Assembly (NCBI GenBank): GCA_002793215.1
Contig: PFPU01000162.1
Span: 1 to 42,177 of the forward strand
DNA length: 42,177 bases
Reading direction: 5' to 3'
Origin: Flavobacteriales bacterium CG_4_10_14_0_2_um_filter_35_18
Lineage (GTDB): Bacteria; Bacteroidota; Bacteroidia; Flavobacteriales; Flavobacteriaceae
A program made the position numbers and the translations under genes. Shown piece by piece: positions 1-7,632 of the stretch. The first letter of the stretch is position 1. Each line of letters opens with the position of its first letter. The notes beneath the pieces are model-generated. The model made no database searches. It saw nothing but the letters and a program-made list of their open reading frames with translations, and was not told the DNA's origin.

Positions 1-364
1 ATTTTAGATTTATTGGCACCCCTGGCGTTTATACCATAACCTTAGATAGCAATACCAAAACCATTACCCTAACGACCCCTGCTCCAAAATATTTAGTAGG
101 AGCTGGCGTTCCTGATGCGGGTTGGAGTTGGGATTCTCCTATTGTTTTAGCTCAAGTTAATGATGGCGTTTGGCGCGGTTCAACTAATTTTATAAACGAT
201 ACCTTTAGGTTTTTTGATGTCAATGGCGATTGGGGTTCGGGAACAAACTTCCCTTATTATCTCAATGCCGGTTACACCATAGATGCTAATTTTGAAGACG
301 CCCTAGACGGTGATAATAATTTTAGATTTATTGGCACCCCTGGCGTTTATACCATAACCTTAGA
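1..364 (+). repeat. Tandem module duplication with 46-bp identical segments
   Basis: Bases 1-46 and 319-364 are identical over 46 bp (they differ at 47 versus 365). The offset of 318 bp is exactly 106 codons, so the repeat keeps frame and corresponds to one starch-binding module. Identity at silent positions suggests recent duplication or gene conversion between modules. More copies may lie to the left of the window. Confidence 0.85.
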
Positions 365-401
365 CACGAATGCCAAAACGATTATCTTAACACAATCATA
401 A
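1..401 (+). CDS. SusE/SusF-like outer-membrane starch-binding protein, C-terminal part
   Basis: Partial gene: the reading frame is open from the left edge (first full codon at 3) and stops with TAA at 399-401, giving 132 residues. Aromatic and glycine/asparagine-rich beta segments (GAGVPDAGWSWDS, FFDVNGDWGSG, NFPYYLNAGYTIDANF, NFRFIGTPGVYTITLD) fit the C-terminal starch-binding modules of SusE/SusF-type surface lipoproteins, which hold malto-oligosaccharides at the outer membrane for the SusC/SusD importer. The NFRFIGTPGVYTITLD segment occurs twice 106 residues apart, so the visible part holds the end of one module and one complete module. A GH13 amylase follows, as expected in a starch locus. 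The lipoprotein signal is outside the window. Family assignment rests on sequence style and context; the exact SusE or SusF label is uncertain. Confidence 0.72.
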   Translation, partial: FRFIGTPGVYTITLDSNTKTITLTTPAPKYLVGAGVPDAGWSWDSPIVLAQVNDGVWRGSTNFINDTFRFFDVNGDWGSGTNFPYYLNAGYTIDANFEDALDGDNNFRFIGTPGVYTITLDTNAKTIILTQS

Positions 402-420
402 TCTTTTTAAATGTTTTACA

Positions 421-453
421 AAAAAACGGGCTTTGATTAAAGCCCGTTTTTTT
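421..453 (+). terminator. Intrinsic terminator after the SusE/F-like gene
   Basis: A perfect 10-bp stem AACGGGCTTT (425-434) and AAAGCCCGTT (439-448) with a GATT loop is followed by a T run to 453. The A run at 421-426 could extend the stem and make it work in both directions. It ends 21 bases before the amylase ATG at 475, so amylase transcription must either read through it or start in a very small space. Confidence 0.85.
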
Positions 454-474
454 CAATTTTTAAAACCCTTTACC

Positions 475-3213
475 ATGTTAAAAAAAACCCTTTCAATAAT
501 TGTTTTGCTGTTATCTAGCTTTTTTTTAAAAGCACAAGTAAGCACTTCGCCAAGCATTCCAACTGCAAATGATGCCATAACCATAACATTTGATGCTACT
601 GGAACTGAATTGGCAAATTATAGTGGAACAGTTTATGCCCACACGGGTGTTACTTTAAACGGTTCAAAATGGCAAAAGGTTAAGGGAACTTGGGGCAACA
701 ATACCACCCAACCCGCGCTTACAAGAATAAGCACCAATAGTTACCAATTAATCATTACACCCAATGTAACAACCTATTATGGCATTACCACTGAAACGGT
801 AAACGAAATTGATATTGTTTTTCGCTCGGCAGACGGCACTAAACAATCAAGTCCCGATTATTTTATACCCATATTTGCTGCGGGTTTAAATGTAATTGTT
901 ACCAGTCATCAAAATAATGATGCCATCACACAAAATGCCACACAAACAATTTCGGCCGATGCTTCTTTGGCATCAACTATAAAAATATATGTTGATAATG
1001 TGCTTCAAACAACAGCCAATTCGGCTACAACGGCAAGTATAAATTACACGTTCTCTACTACGGGAAGTCATCTAATAAAAGCTACAGCAACACTCAACGC
1101 CGAAACGGTAAGCAATGAGGTGAGTGTGTTTGTTAAATCTACCACACAAATAGCCAGTATTCCGTCTGGGATGAAAAACGGCATCAATAAAAATAATGAT
1201 GGCAGCATCACTATTGTGCTGACGGCTCCTAATAAAACCGACGCTTTAGTTATTGGCGATTTTAATAACTGGTTGCTCAACGAGGCTTATCAAATGAAAA
1301 AAGATGCAGCCACCAATCAATTTTGGCTTACCATTTTTGGCTTAGACCCCAATACCGAATACGCCTATCAATACCTAGTTGATTACAATTTAACAATAGC
1401 TGACCCGTTTGGACACAAAATTTTAGATCCAAGTAATGATTCTTTTATCCCCTTAAGTACGTTTCCAAACTTAAAAGCTTATCCAACCGGGTTGACAACA
1501 GGAATTGTTTCTACTTTTAAATTAACCGAGCCTACTTTTACTTGGGAGGCATCTTACACCGCTCCAAATAAAAATAATTTAATTATTTACGAACTGCTTT
1601 TACGTGATTTTGATGTGGTTGGAACTAATGATATCGGCGATTTTTCCAAGGCTAAAACCCATTTAGATTACCTCCAAAACTTAGGTGTTAATGCCGTTGA
1701 ATTGATGCCGGTTTCAGAATTTGAAGGCAACGATAGCTGGGGTTATAATCCATCTTTTCACGGCGCACTCGATAAGGCCTATGGCACAGCTACAAACTTT
1801 AAAACCTTTATAAACGAATGTCATAAACGCGGTATCGCCGTTATTATGGATGTGGTTTATAATCACACAATGGGTTCAAGTCCTTTAGCCCAATTATGGT
1901 GGGATGGCGCAAACAACCGCCCAAGTGCTACTAATCCTTATCTAAACCCAATTGCCAAGCATGATTTTAATGTTGGTAACGATATGAATCACGAAAGTGC
2001 TTACACCAAAACTTACGTTAAAGAAACCCTTCAATATTGGTTGCAAGAGTTTCATGTTGACGGATTTAGATTCGATTTATCAAAAGGCTTTACGCAAACC
2101 AATACCCTTGGAAATTCTGCAATGATGGCTAATTTTGACTTTAGTAGGATTACAACATTAAAAGATTATGCAACGTTTTTGTGGAGTATTAATCCCAATA
2201 CTTATGTTATTTTAGAGCATTTTGCCGAAAATCTTGAAGAAAAAGAATTGGCCAATTTTGGGACCATGCTTTGGGGCAATATGAACAATAATTACGCTCA
2301 AAACACGATGGGTTTTTCAAGCAGCACTGATGTTTCTTGGTTGTCTTATCAAAACAGAGGATGGAATAATCCACATGTGGTGGGTTATATGGAAAGTCAC
2401 GACGAAGAACGCTTGATGTATAAAAACTTAAATTTTGGTAGTAGCAGTGGCACTTATAACATAAAAACACTTGCCACTGCTTTAAAACGCGAAGAATTGG
2501 TAGCCAATTTCTTTTTTACCATTCCTGGGCCAAAAATGATTTGGCAATTTGGCGAATTGGGTTACGACATCAGTATCAATCAAAATGGAAGGTTAGGCCG
2601 AAAACCCATTCACTGGGATTATTTAAATGATGCCAACCGCAAAAATGTTTATGATGTTTGGCGCACTTTAACGGCTTTTAAGCAACAACAGCCTGTATTT
2701 AACACTTCCAATTTTACCTTAAATGTTTCGACCTTAAATAAAAATATTGTGTTGCGCGACGCCTCAATGGATGTGGTGCTTTTAGGCAATTTTAACCTTA
2801 CCACACAAAATATTGTACCCAATTTTACAAAAACTGGAACTTGGTATGAATATTATACAGGAAACACCCTCAATGTAACCAATGTAATGACAGCGCTTAG
2901 TTTACAAGCAGGCGAATATCGGATGTATTCAAGCGTTCAATTAAACAGTCCGTTAGCGATAGAAAAAGTAGGAAGCACCTTAAATGAGGTCTTAAAAATT
3001 TATCCAAATCCGGTAAACACTATTTTTAGCTTAAACCAAGCCTCACAATTAATTAAAATTTACGACCTATCGGGAAGATTGGTAAAACAATTTAAGGGCA
3101 ATTTTTCTAAAAATGAGCCGTTTGATATAAGCTATTTAGCGCCATCGGTTTATCTACTTCAAATAGAAACCACTGATGCTAAGGTTTATGCCAAAAAATT
3201 GGTAAAATTTTAA
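475..3213 (+). CDS. Secreted GH13 alpha-amylase with T9SS sorting domain
   Basis: An endo-acting starch hydrolase, 912 residues from ATG 475. An in-frame TTG at 433 lies inside the terminator stem, and ATG 475 directly begins a signal peptide (MLKKTLSIIVLLLSS..KAQ), so 475 is preferred. Domains in order: N-terminal Ig-like beta region (~25-225), CBM48-like module (~255-325, VIGDFNNWLLNEAYQM), GH13 barrel (~370-740), beta domain, and a Por-secretion tail (~840-912, IYPNPVN...YDLSGRLV...). GH13 regions are intact: DVVYNH (~459-464), nucleophile Asp ~534 in DGFRFDLS, acid/base Glu ~581 in VILEHFAE, and Asp ~643 in ESHDEE. T9SS carries such proteins across the outer membrane for release or surface attachment. 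It probably makes the oligosaccharides taken up by the upstream Sus proteins. Exact specificity (amylase, neopullulanase) is not visible. Confidence 0.93.
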   Translation: MLKKTLSIIVLLLSSFFLKAQVSTSPSIPTANDAITITFDATGTELANYSGTVYAHTGVTLNGSKWQKVKGTWGNNTTQPALTRISTNSYQLIITPNVTTYYGITTETVNEIDIVFRSADGTKQSSPDYFIPIFAAGLNVIVTSHQNNDAITQNATQTISADASLASTIKIYVDNVLQTTANSATTASINYTFSTTGSHLIKATATLNAETVSNEVSVFVKSTTQIASIPSGMKNGINKNNDGSITIVLTAPNKTDALVIGDFNNWLLNEAYQMKKDAATNQFWLTIFGLDPNTEYAYQYLVDYNLTIADPFGHKILDPSNDSFIPLSTFPNLKAYPTGLTTGIVSTFKLTEPTFTWEASYTAPNKNNLIIYELLLRDFDVVGTNDIGDFSKAKTHLDYLQNLGVNAVELMPVSEFEGNDSWGYNPSFHGALDKAYGTATNFKTFINECHKRGIAVIMDVVYNHTMGSSPLAQLWWDGANNRPSATNPYLNPIAKHDFNVGNDMNHESAYTKTYVKETLQYWLQEFHVDGFRFDLSKGFTQTNTLGNSAMMANFDFSRITTLKDYATFLWSINPNTYVILEHFAENLEEKELANFGTMLWGNMNNNYAQNTMGFSSSTDVSWLSYQNRGWNNPHVVGYMESHDEERLMYKNLNFGSSSGTYNIKTLATALKREELVANFFFTIPGPKMIWQFGELGYDISINQNGRLGRKPIHWDYLNDANRKNVYDVWRTLTAFKQQQPVFNTSNFTLNVSTLNKNIVLRDASMDVVLLGNFNLTTQNIVPNFTKTGTWYEYYTGNTLNVTNVMTALSLQAGEYRMYSSVQLNSPLAIEKVGSTLNEVLKIYPNPVNTIFSLNQASQLIKIYDLSGRLVKQFKGNFSKNEPFDISYLAPSVYLLQIETTDAKVYAKKLVKF

Positions 3214-3315
3214 AATCATTGGATTTAAAAGTCATAATGAACTAGCATTTATTTAAAAGCACGCTTTTTAAATTAAATATTAAAAAACCTGCGTAATAAA
3301 ATTATTTATTTTTAT

Positions 3316-3323
3316 TACCTTCG
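3316..3323 (+). promoter_or_regulatory. Possible -7 promoter element (TACCTTCG)
   Basis: TACCTTCG is one base from the Bacteroidota -7 consensus TAnnTTTG and lies 31 bases before the ATG at 3355. No clear -33 TTG is present, so this is weak. The rest of the 141-base gap is AT-rich without other visible structure. Confidence 0.35.
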
Positions 3324-3354
3324 TAGCATCATTTTAATTTTTAATAGCTTTATT

Positions 3355-4653
3355 ATGAAAAAATTAATCATTTTATTTTTTATCGTATTAAGCCCCTGCT
3401 CCACACTTTTTTCACAATCCAACTCCGAAATTTCGGGCGTTTATTTAAGTAAGGCTGAAAAGAACTATAAAAACCTCGAAATAGACCAAGCTTTAATTAA
3501 TTTTAATAAGGCTATTGCCCTAAAAGACACCATAAACGACGCAAATACAGCGCGTTTGGGAGTTTTAATTTACTATGAACTGCAGGAATATGAAAAAGCT
3601 TTTAATTATGCAAAGCGTTATTTTATCTTAGAAAAAAATAAACGTTCAGATGATTACCAGCAACAGCTAGAATTATTTGTGAATATTAAAGATGAATTAG
3701 ATAAATTAAAGGCACTTACCGTGCTCAAAGAAACTGAACGGCTTCAAAAAGAAAAAGCCTTAAAAAGACTAGATTCTTTAAAATTATTTTGGAAACAACA
3801 AGCCTTAAGCATGGCAATAAAAGCCGATACCATTTATACTTTTAATAAATATAACAGCGCTTTATATAAAACTGCTGGCAATTTTGGCATTGTAAATGAT
3901 GTTGGCATTGAGCTAGTTAAGGCAGATGAATATAAAGCAGCCCATAGTTTTGACGGTTATTTTATTTTGATGAATACTGAAATTAATCCCACAAAAATAT
4001 TCTGTTATAACGCTAACACCAAGCAGGGTTTTAAGTTGCCCGAAATTACCGAATTCAATCAACTTTCTACACATTACGGAAAAGTAATGCTACCCCGGGG
4101 AAATCATAAATTGGTAACTTATCCTAATAATGCTCTAAAAGTATTGGTATATGATTTAGTAGATAGAAAATTTATTGCAGATGGAGAACAAAAAGATCTA
4201 TTTAAAAGCCTAGAAAAGAATAAATTTATCGATAATTCTAATAAAGATGGCGATGTTAAAATTGACAAAATTTGGTACCGCTTTGGCGGACAAATAGGTG
4301 GCGGCATCTGTCCGCTTTTCAACACCGATTATACCCTTTTTGGCTATATATGTGCACTTGATGGCAGCAAACTATTATTTAAGGATTATAATTATATTGG
4401 TTCTTTTTACAACGAAAAACTTCAGGTTACTTTAAACGATGATATATTTTGGATTAATCAAAATGGCACAAAAGTACCACCACCTATTGATGAAAATGGG
4501 GTTTATGCCGGCACATCAAAAGTAGAAAAAGCGGATGCGGGTTTTTGTATAGTTTATCAAAATATTGATGGCAAAAGCACCATTGTATCAGGCGCAAAAA
4601 GGCTGTTAAACTTAGACGATTTTTTAAAAAGTTATCAAAACCAAGAATACTAA
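3355..4653 (+). CDS. Exported TPR-like protein of unknown function
   Basis: A 432-residue protein that I do not recognise. It starts with a signal peptide (MKKLIILFFIVLSPC..LFSQ). Residues ~25-95 look like one or two TPR helical hairpins (YLSKAEKNYKNLEIDQALI, then YYELQEYEKAFNYAKRYF). A charged, coiled-coil-prone stretch follows (~100-150, rich in K, E and L). The remainder (~170-430) is beta-rich with repeated aromatic and glycine positions; it may be propeller-like, but no named domain is clear. It stands alone on the plus strand, with a minus-strand gene ending 7 bases after its stop, so it appears monocistronic. Probably periplasmic or attached to the outer membrane; no function is claimed. 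Confidence 0.75.
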   Translation: MKKLIILFFIVLSPCSTLFSQSNSEISGVYLSKAEKNYKNLEIDQALINFNKAIALKDTINDANTARLGVLIYYELQEYEKAFNYAKRYFILEKNKRSDDYQQQLELFVNIKDELDKLKALTVLKETERLQKEKALKRLDSLKLFWKQQALSMAIKADTIYTFNKYNSALYKTAGNFGIVNDVGIELVKADEYKAAHSFDGYFILMNTEINPTKIFCYNANTKQGFKLPEITEFNQLSTHYGKVMLPRGNHKLVTYPNNALKVLVYDLVDRKFIADGEQKDLFKSLEKNKFIDNSNKDGDVKIDKIWYRFGGQIGGGICPLFNTDYTLFGYICALDGSKLLFKDYNYIGSFYNEKLQVTLNDDIFWINQNGTKVPPPIDENGVYAGTSKVEKADAGFCIVYQNIDGKSTIVSGAKRLLNLDDFLKSYQNQEY

Positions 4654-4660
4654 TTTTAAG

Positions 4661-5203
4661 CTATTTTATTGAAGTTGTGTAGTTTCGGTTATCATAGCTC
4701 AAAATAAATTGGTAGAGCGATTCATTATTGGTGTTGAGTTTGTTTTCAATACCCGTAACAGCTTCTTTAAAATTTTCGCGTACATGATCTTTTAATCCAT
4801 AAAATAAATCTTTTGAACTTGTAGAGAGTTTTACCCCGTCTTTTTCAAAGTTTCCAAGTTGGTAATTCAAGCGATAACCCTGCTGATTAAACTCAATAAT
4901 TAGGGTATATTCAATGTCATAATTATCAATTTTGCCACCACGTAAAGGAGTCCAAACATGGTGTTCAACAGCTCCTCTAATGATAATAGCATTACTTTTA
5001 GTATTTTGCTCCATAATCTTATCGAGATTTTTATGGTTTAAATGAAGCCATTCTAAGGTTCTTTTATAGGTGTTTTCGGTTGTTATATTGGTTAAGATAA
5101 AATTTGTGGGATTAACGCCTTTAGGGCCTAATTTCAATTTTGAATCTTGCCCAAAACTCATGAGGGTGTTTGCTAAAAACAGGAGCATAAATATTTTTTT
5201 CAT
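4661..5203 (-). CDS. Small exported protein, possibly DUF4468/TBP-like fold
   Basis: A 180-residue protein with a clear signal peptide (MKKIFMLLFLANTLMSFGQ). The mature part alternates short helices and strands (NTYKRTLEWLHLNHKNLDKI, then AIIIRGAVEHHVW, then YDIEYTLIIEFNQQGYRLNY), a pattern resembling DUF4468-type periplasmic proteins of Bacteroidota. That assignment is tentative. It converges on the TPR-like gene, and the region upstream of its start (5204-5362) is shared with the divergent pabB gene. No function is claimed. Confidence 0.7.
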   Translation of the reverse strand: MKKIFMLLFLANTLMSFGQDSKLKLGPKGVNPTNFILTNITTENTYKRTLEWLHLNHKNLDKIMEQNTKSNAIIIRGAVEHHVWTPLRGGKIDNYDIEYTLIIEFNQQGYRLNYQLGNFEKDGVKLSTSSKDLFYGLKDHVRENFKEAVTGIENKLNTNNESLYQFILSYDNRNYTTSIK

Positions 5204-5327
5204 TGTATTTGTTTTTTCTTTACTTATATAACAACCTGATTTATAAATACCCTAAATCAGCTTCAAAAAAATTGCTTTTGTTGAAAATAAAACGTCCATA
5301 ACAAATAAAAGCCCTTCAAAATTCAGC

Positions 5328-5335
5328 TAAGTTTG
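5328..5335 (+). promoter_or_regulatory. -7 promoter element for pabB-pabC (TAAGTTTG)
   Basis: TAAGTTTG is an exact match to TAnnTTTG, 27 bases before the pabB ATG at 5363. No convincing -33 TTG is seen at the usual distance. Confidence 0.5.
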
Positions 5336-5362
5336 CAAAATTATTAAAGTTGGTTTTTTTGT

Positions 5363-6325
5363 ATGATTGATTATATTGATAAAATGAATGCTTTAGGTAG
5401 AGCCGGTATTCCCTTCTTTTTTATGATAGATTATGAACAAAAAAAGCCTGTAGTTTATCCGCTAAGCGCATTGCCATCTGATATTTATTTAAAAACCGGT
5501 TTGTTTAAAAATGCACCCCAATCTAATTTTAAAACAAATGATGGCTTTTTTAGGGCCAAACCAATTACATTCAGCACCTACAACAAAGCTTTTTTAAAGG
5601 TAAAACAGCAACTTTTAAAGGGCAACACCTATTTGTTAAACCTCACTTTTAAAACCCCAATCGAAACAAACTTGGGATTTGAAGAAATATTTTTGCGAAG
5701 CGAATCGCCCTATAAGCTGCTTTATAAAAATAAATTTGTGTGCTTTTCGCCCGAATCATTTATAAAAATTGAAAATGGAATAATTATTTCTCATCCTATG
5801 AAAGGCACAATAGATGCGTCAATTAAAAATGCCAAGGCGCTAATATTAAAAGATATAAAAGAATTGGCCGAACACGTTACGATAGTCGACTTAATACGAA
5901 ACGATTTAAACATGGTTGCCAAGAATGTACGTGTTGAGAATTTCAGATATGTTGAAAGCTTAAAAACCAATCACAAAACCTTATTGCAAGTTAGCTCTAA
6001 AGTTTCGGGAATTTTACCCAAAAATTATGCTATAAACATTGGAAGCATCATTGCCAAATTATTACCGGCAGGATCAATTTGTGGCGCGCCTAAGCGCGAA
6101 ACGCTCAATATTATCAATCGCGTAGAACACTATAAACGTGGCTACTACACAGGCATTATGGGTGTTTTTGACGGAAAAAATTTGGATAGTGCGGTGCTCA
6201 TCCGATTCATCGAAAATCAAAAAAACCAGTTGGTTTATAAAAGTGGCGGCGGAATAACACATTTAAGTAAGGCCGAAACAGAATATCAAGAACTTATCAA
6301 TAAAGTATATGTGCCTTTTAATTGA
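5363..6325 (+). CDS. pabB: Aminodeoxychorismate synthase component I
   Basis: Aminates chorismate to 4-amino-4-deoxychorismate, the first step to p-aminobenzoate and folate, in the cytoplasm with a glutamine amidotransferase partner (PabA) that is not in the window. The 320-residue protein is the chorismate-binding core and lacks most of the N-terminal domain of the long ~450-residue enzymes. Visible motifs are HPMKGTIDAS, with Lys147 at the residue that in PabB (PIKGT) attacks chorismate where anthranilate synthases have Ala; HVTIVDLIRNDL; LLPAGSICGAPK; YYTGIMGVF; and YKSGGGITHLSKAETEYQE near the end. The PMKGT lysine separates it from TrpE and isochorismate synthase. It overlaps the next gene by 17 bases, indicating translational coupling with pabC. 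Confidence 0.92.
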   Translation: MIDYIDKMNALGRAGIPFFFMIDYEQKKPVVYPLSALPSDIYLKTGLFKNAPQSNFKTNDGFFRAKPITFSTYNKAFLKVKQQLLKGNTYLLNLTFKTPIETNLGFEEIFLRSESPYKLLYKNKFVCFSPESFIKIENGIIISHPMKGTIDASIKNAKALILKDIKELAEHVTIVDLIRNDLNMVAKNVRVENFRYVESLKTNHKTLLQVSSKVSGILPKNYAINIGSIIAKLLPAGSICGAPKRETLNIINRVEHYKRGYYTGIMGVFDGKNLDSAVLIRFIENQKNQLVYKSGGGITHLSKAETEYQELINKVYVPFN

Positions 6326-6905
6326 AACCCTAAAAATTGAAAATAAAACCCTTCAAAACATCGATGGTCACAATTTTCGCTTTAACCAAGCGCGAAAAGC
6401 ATTATTTGGCGCTAAAATGCCTTTAAATTTGACTGATTTTATTGACCTAAACTTGGTGGCTGATAATGGTATTTATAAATGTAGTGTGATTTATAAGGCT
6501 AATATCCAAAAAATTACAATAACAGCTTATGCGCCTAAACTAATCAAATCACTACAATTGGTAACTTGCAATACCATTGAATACGCCTATAAATACCATG
6601 ATCGTTCGCTGTTAAATCAGTTAAAAAATAACGCTAAAGCGGATGACGTACTGATTGTAAAAAATAAGGAGGTAACTGATTTATCCTATGCAAATATTGT
6701 ATTTTTTACGTCAAATAATGAAGCATTTACACCTGCAAACCCCTTGTTAAAAGGATGTATGCGTTCCTATTTATTAGCACAAAGGTCAATTAAGGAGCGC
6801 AAAATAACCATAGCCGATTTAGGGCTTTTTAACCGTGCTAAACCTATTAATGCGATGCTAAATTTTGAAGAAACACCCTTTATTGATTTAAGTTTATTGA
6901 CATAG
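6309..6905 (+). CDS. pabC: Aminodeoxychorismate lyase-like class IV PLP enzyme
   Basis: Expected to split 4-amino-4-deoxychorismate into p-aminobenzoate and pyruvate, completing the route begun by the overlapping pabB. The 198-residue protein is shorter than the usual ~270-residue PabC. Landmarks of the PLP class IV (BCAT/PabC) fold are NFRFNQAR near the N-terminus, YKYHDRSLLNQ with Lys95 as the likely PLP lysine, KEVTDLSYANIVFF (the conserved E...N cofactor motif), and KGCMRSYLLAQ. The start at 6309 lies inside pabB in another frame. The short length and coupling support a compact bacteroidotal PabC. A D-amino acid or branched-chain aminotransferase is less likely given the partner gene. Confidence 0.85.
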   Translation: MCLLIETLKIENKTLQNIDGHNFRFNQARKALFGAKMPLNLTDFIDLNLVADNGIYKCSVIYKANIQKITITAYAPKLIKSLQLVTCNTIEYAYKYHDRSLLNQLKNNAKADDVLIVKNKEVTDLSYANIVFFTSNNEAFTPANPLLKGCMRSYLLAQRSIKERKITIADLGLFNRAKPINAMLNFEETPFIDLSLLT

Positions 6906-7000
6906 CACCACTTAATACCGCCAAATATTGAAGTTAATTTATAGTATTTAATCGCATAAACCCTTCATTTGTTAAATAATTGTAAACTTTAGAAACTATT

Positions 7001-7033
7001 TTTGTTTTTAAAGTTTCCATTGTAATATCTTTG
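7001..7033 (+). promoter_or_regulatory. Promoter of the tetR-RND efflux operon
   Basis: TTTG (7001-7004), a 21-base spacer, and TATCTTTG (7026-7033) fit the Bacteroidota -33/-7 promoter. The tetR ATG at 7042 is only 8 bases past the -7 box, so the transcript should be leaderless or nearly so. A TetR operator would be expected here, but I see no clear palindrome. Confidence 0.6.
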
Positions 7034-7041
7034 CCCCTAAT

Positions 7042-7632
7042 ATGAAGACAAAAATTATAGAAACGGCCACTTCACTCTTCCTAAATTTAGGATTTAAGAG
7101 TGTTACGATGGATGATATTGCCGAAAAAATGGCAATTTCTAAAAAAACCATTTATACCCATTTTGAAAATAAAACCGAATTAGTTGAAGCTACTTCTTTA
7201 TTCATTTTTGAACAGATTAGTAAAATTATCACCCAAATTGAAGCTGAAAAAGTAAATCCAATTGAAGAAACCTTTAAAATAAAAGAAGTCATCTCTCATT
7301 ATTTAAAAGGTGAAAAAACCTCTCCCGAATACCAATTAAAAAAATATTATCCAAAAATCTACGCCATTCTCGATATCAAGAAAAAAGAAATTATAAACAC
7401 CTGTTTTAAAGATAGCATTGTGCGAGGCATTGCTGATGGATTTTTTAGAGCAGACCTTAATATTGATATGATTTCTAAATTTTATTATTTGTGTATTACC
7501 GGCATTAAACAAGACGAATTATTTATAAATGACTCTCTAAACGATGTGATGCAAGCTTATCTTGAATATCACATTAGGGCCATTGCAACCGAAAAAGGAA
7601 TTCAAACATTAAATACAATTTTAGCAAAATGA
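7042..7632 (+). CDS. TetR/AcrR-family transcriptional regulator
   Basis: A 196-residue one-component repressor. The N-terminal helix-turn-helix is typical (IIETATSLFLNLGFKSVTMD, then DIAEKMAISKKTIYTHFENK, residues ~5-45). The C-terminal ligand-binding domain is helical and divergent, so the ligand cannot be read. Its last codons overlap the next gene (ATGA, 7629-7632), making it the first gene of the efflux operon. Self-repression of the pump, relieved by a pump substrate, is inferred from the family and arrangement. Confidence 0.93.
   Translation: MKTKIIETATSLFLNLGFKSVTMDDIAEKMAISKKTIYTHFENKTELVEATSLFIFEQISKIITQIEAEKVNPIEETFKIKEVISHYLKGEKTSPEYQLKKYYPKIYAILDIKKKEIINTCFKDSIVRGIADGFFRADLNIDMISKFYYLCITGIKQDELFINDSLNDVMQAYLEYHIRAIATEKGIQTLNTILAK

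Noticed and set aside
433-474. Upstream TTG extension of the amylase frame
   Set aside because: It lies within the terminator stem, and ATG 475 directly starts a good signal peptide.
1068-1280. Minus-strand open frame inside the amylase gene
   Set aside because: It is a shadow of a clearly coding plus-strand gene, with no motif or promoter of its own.
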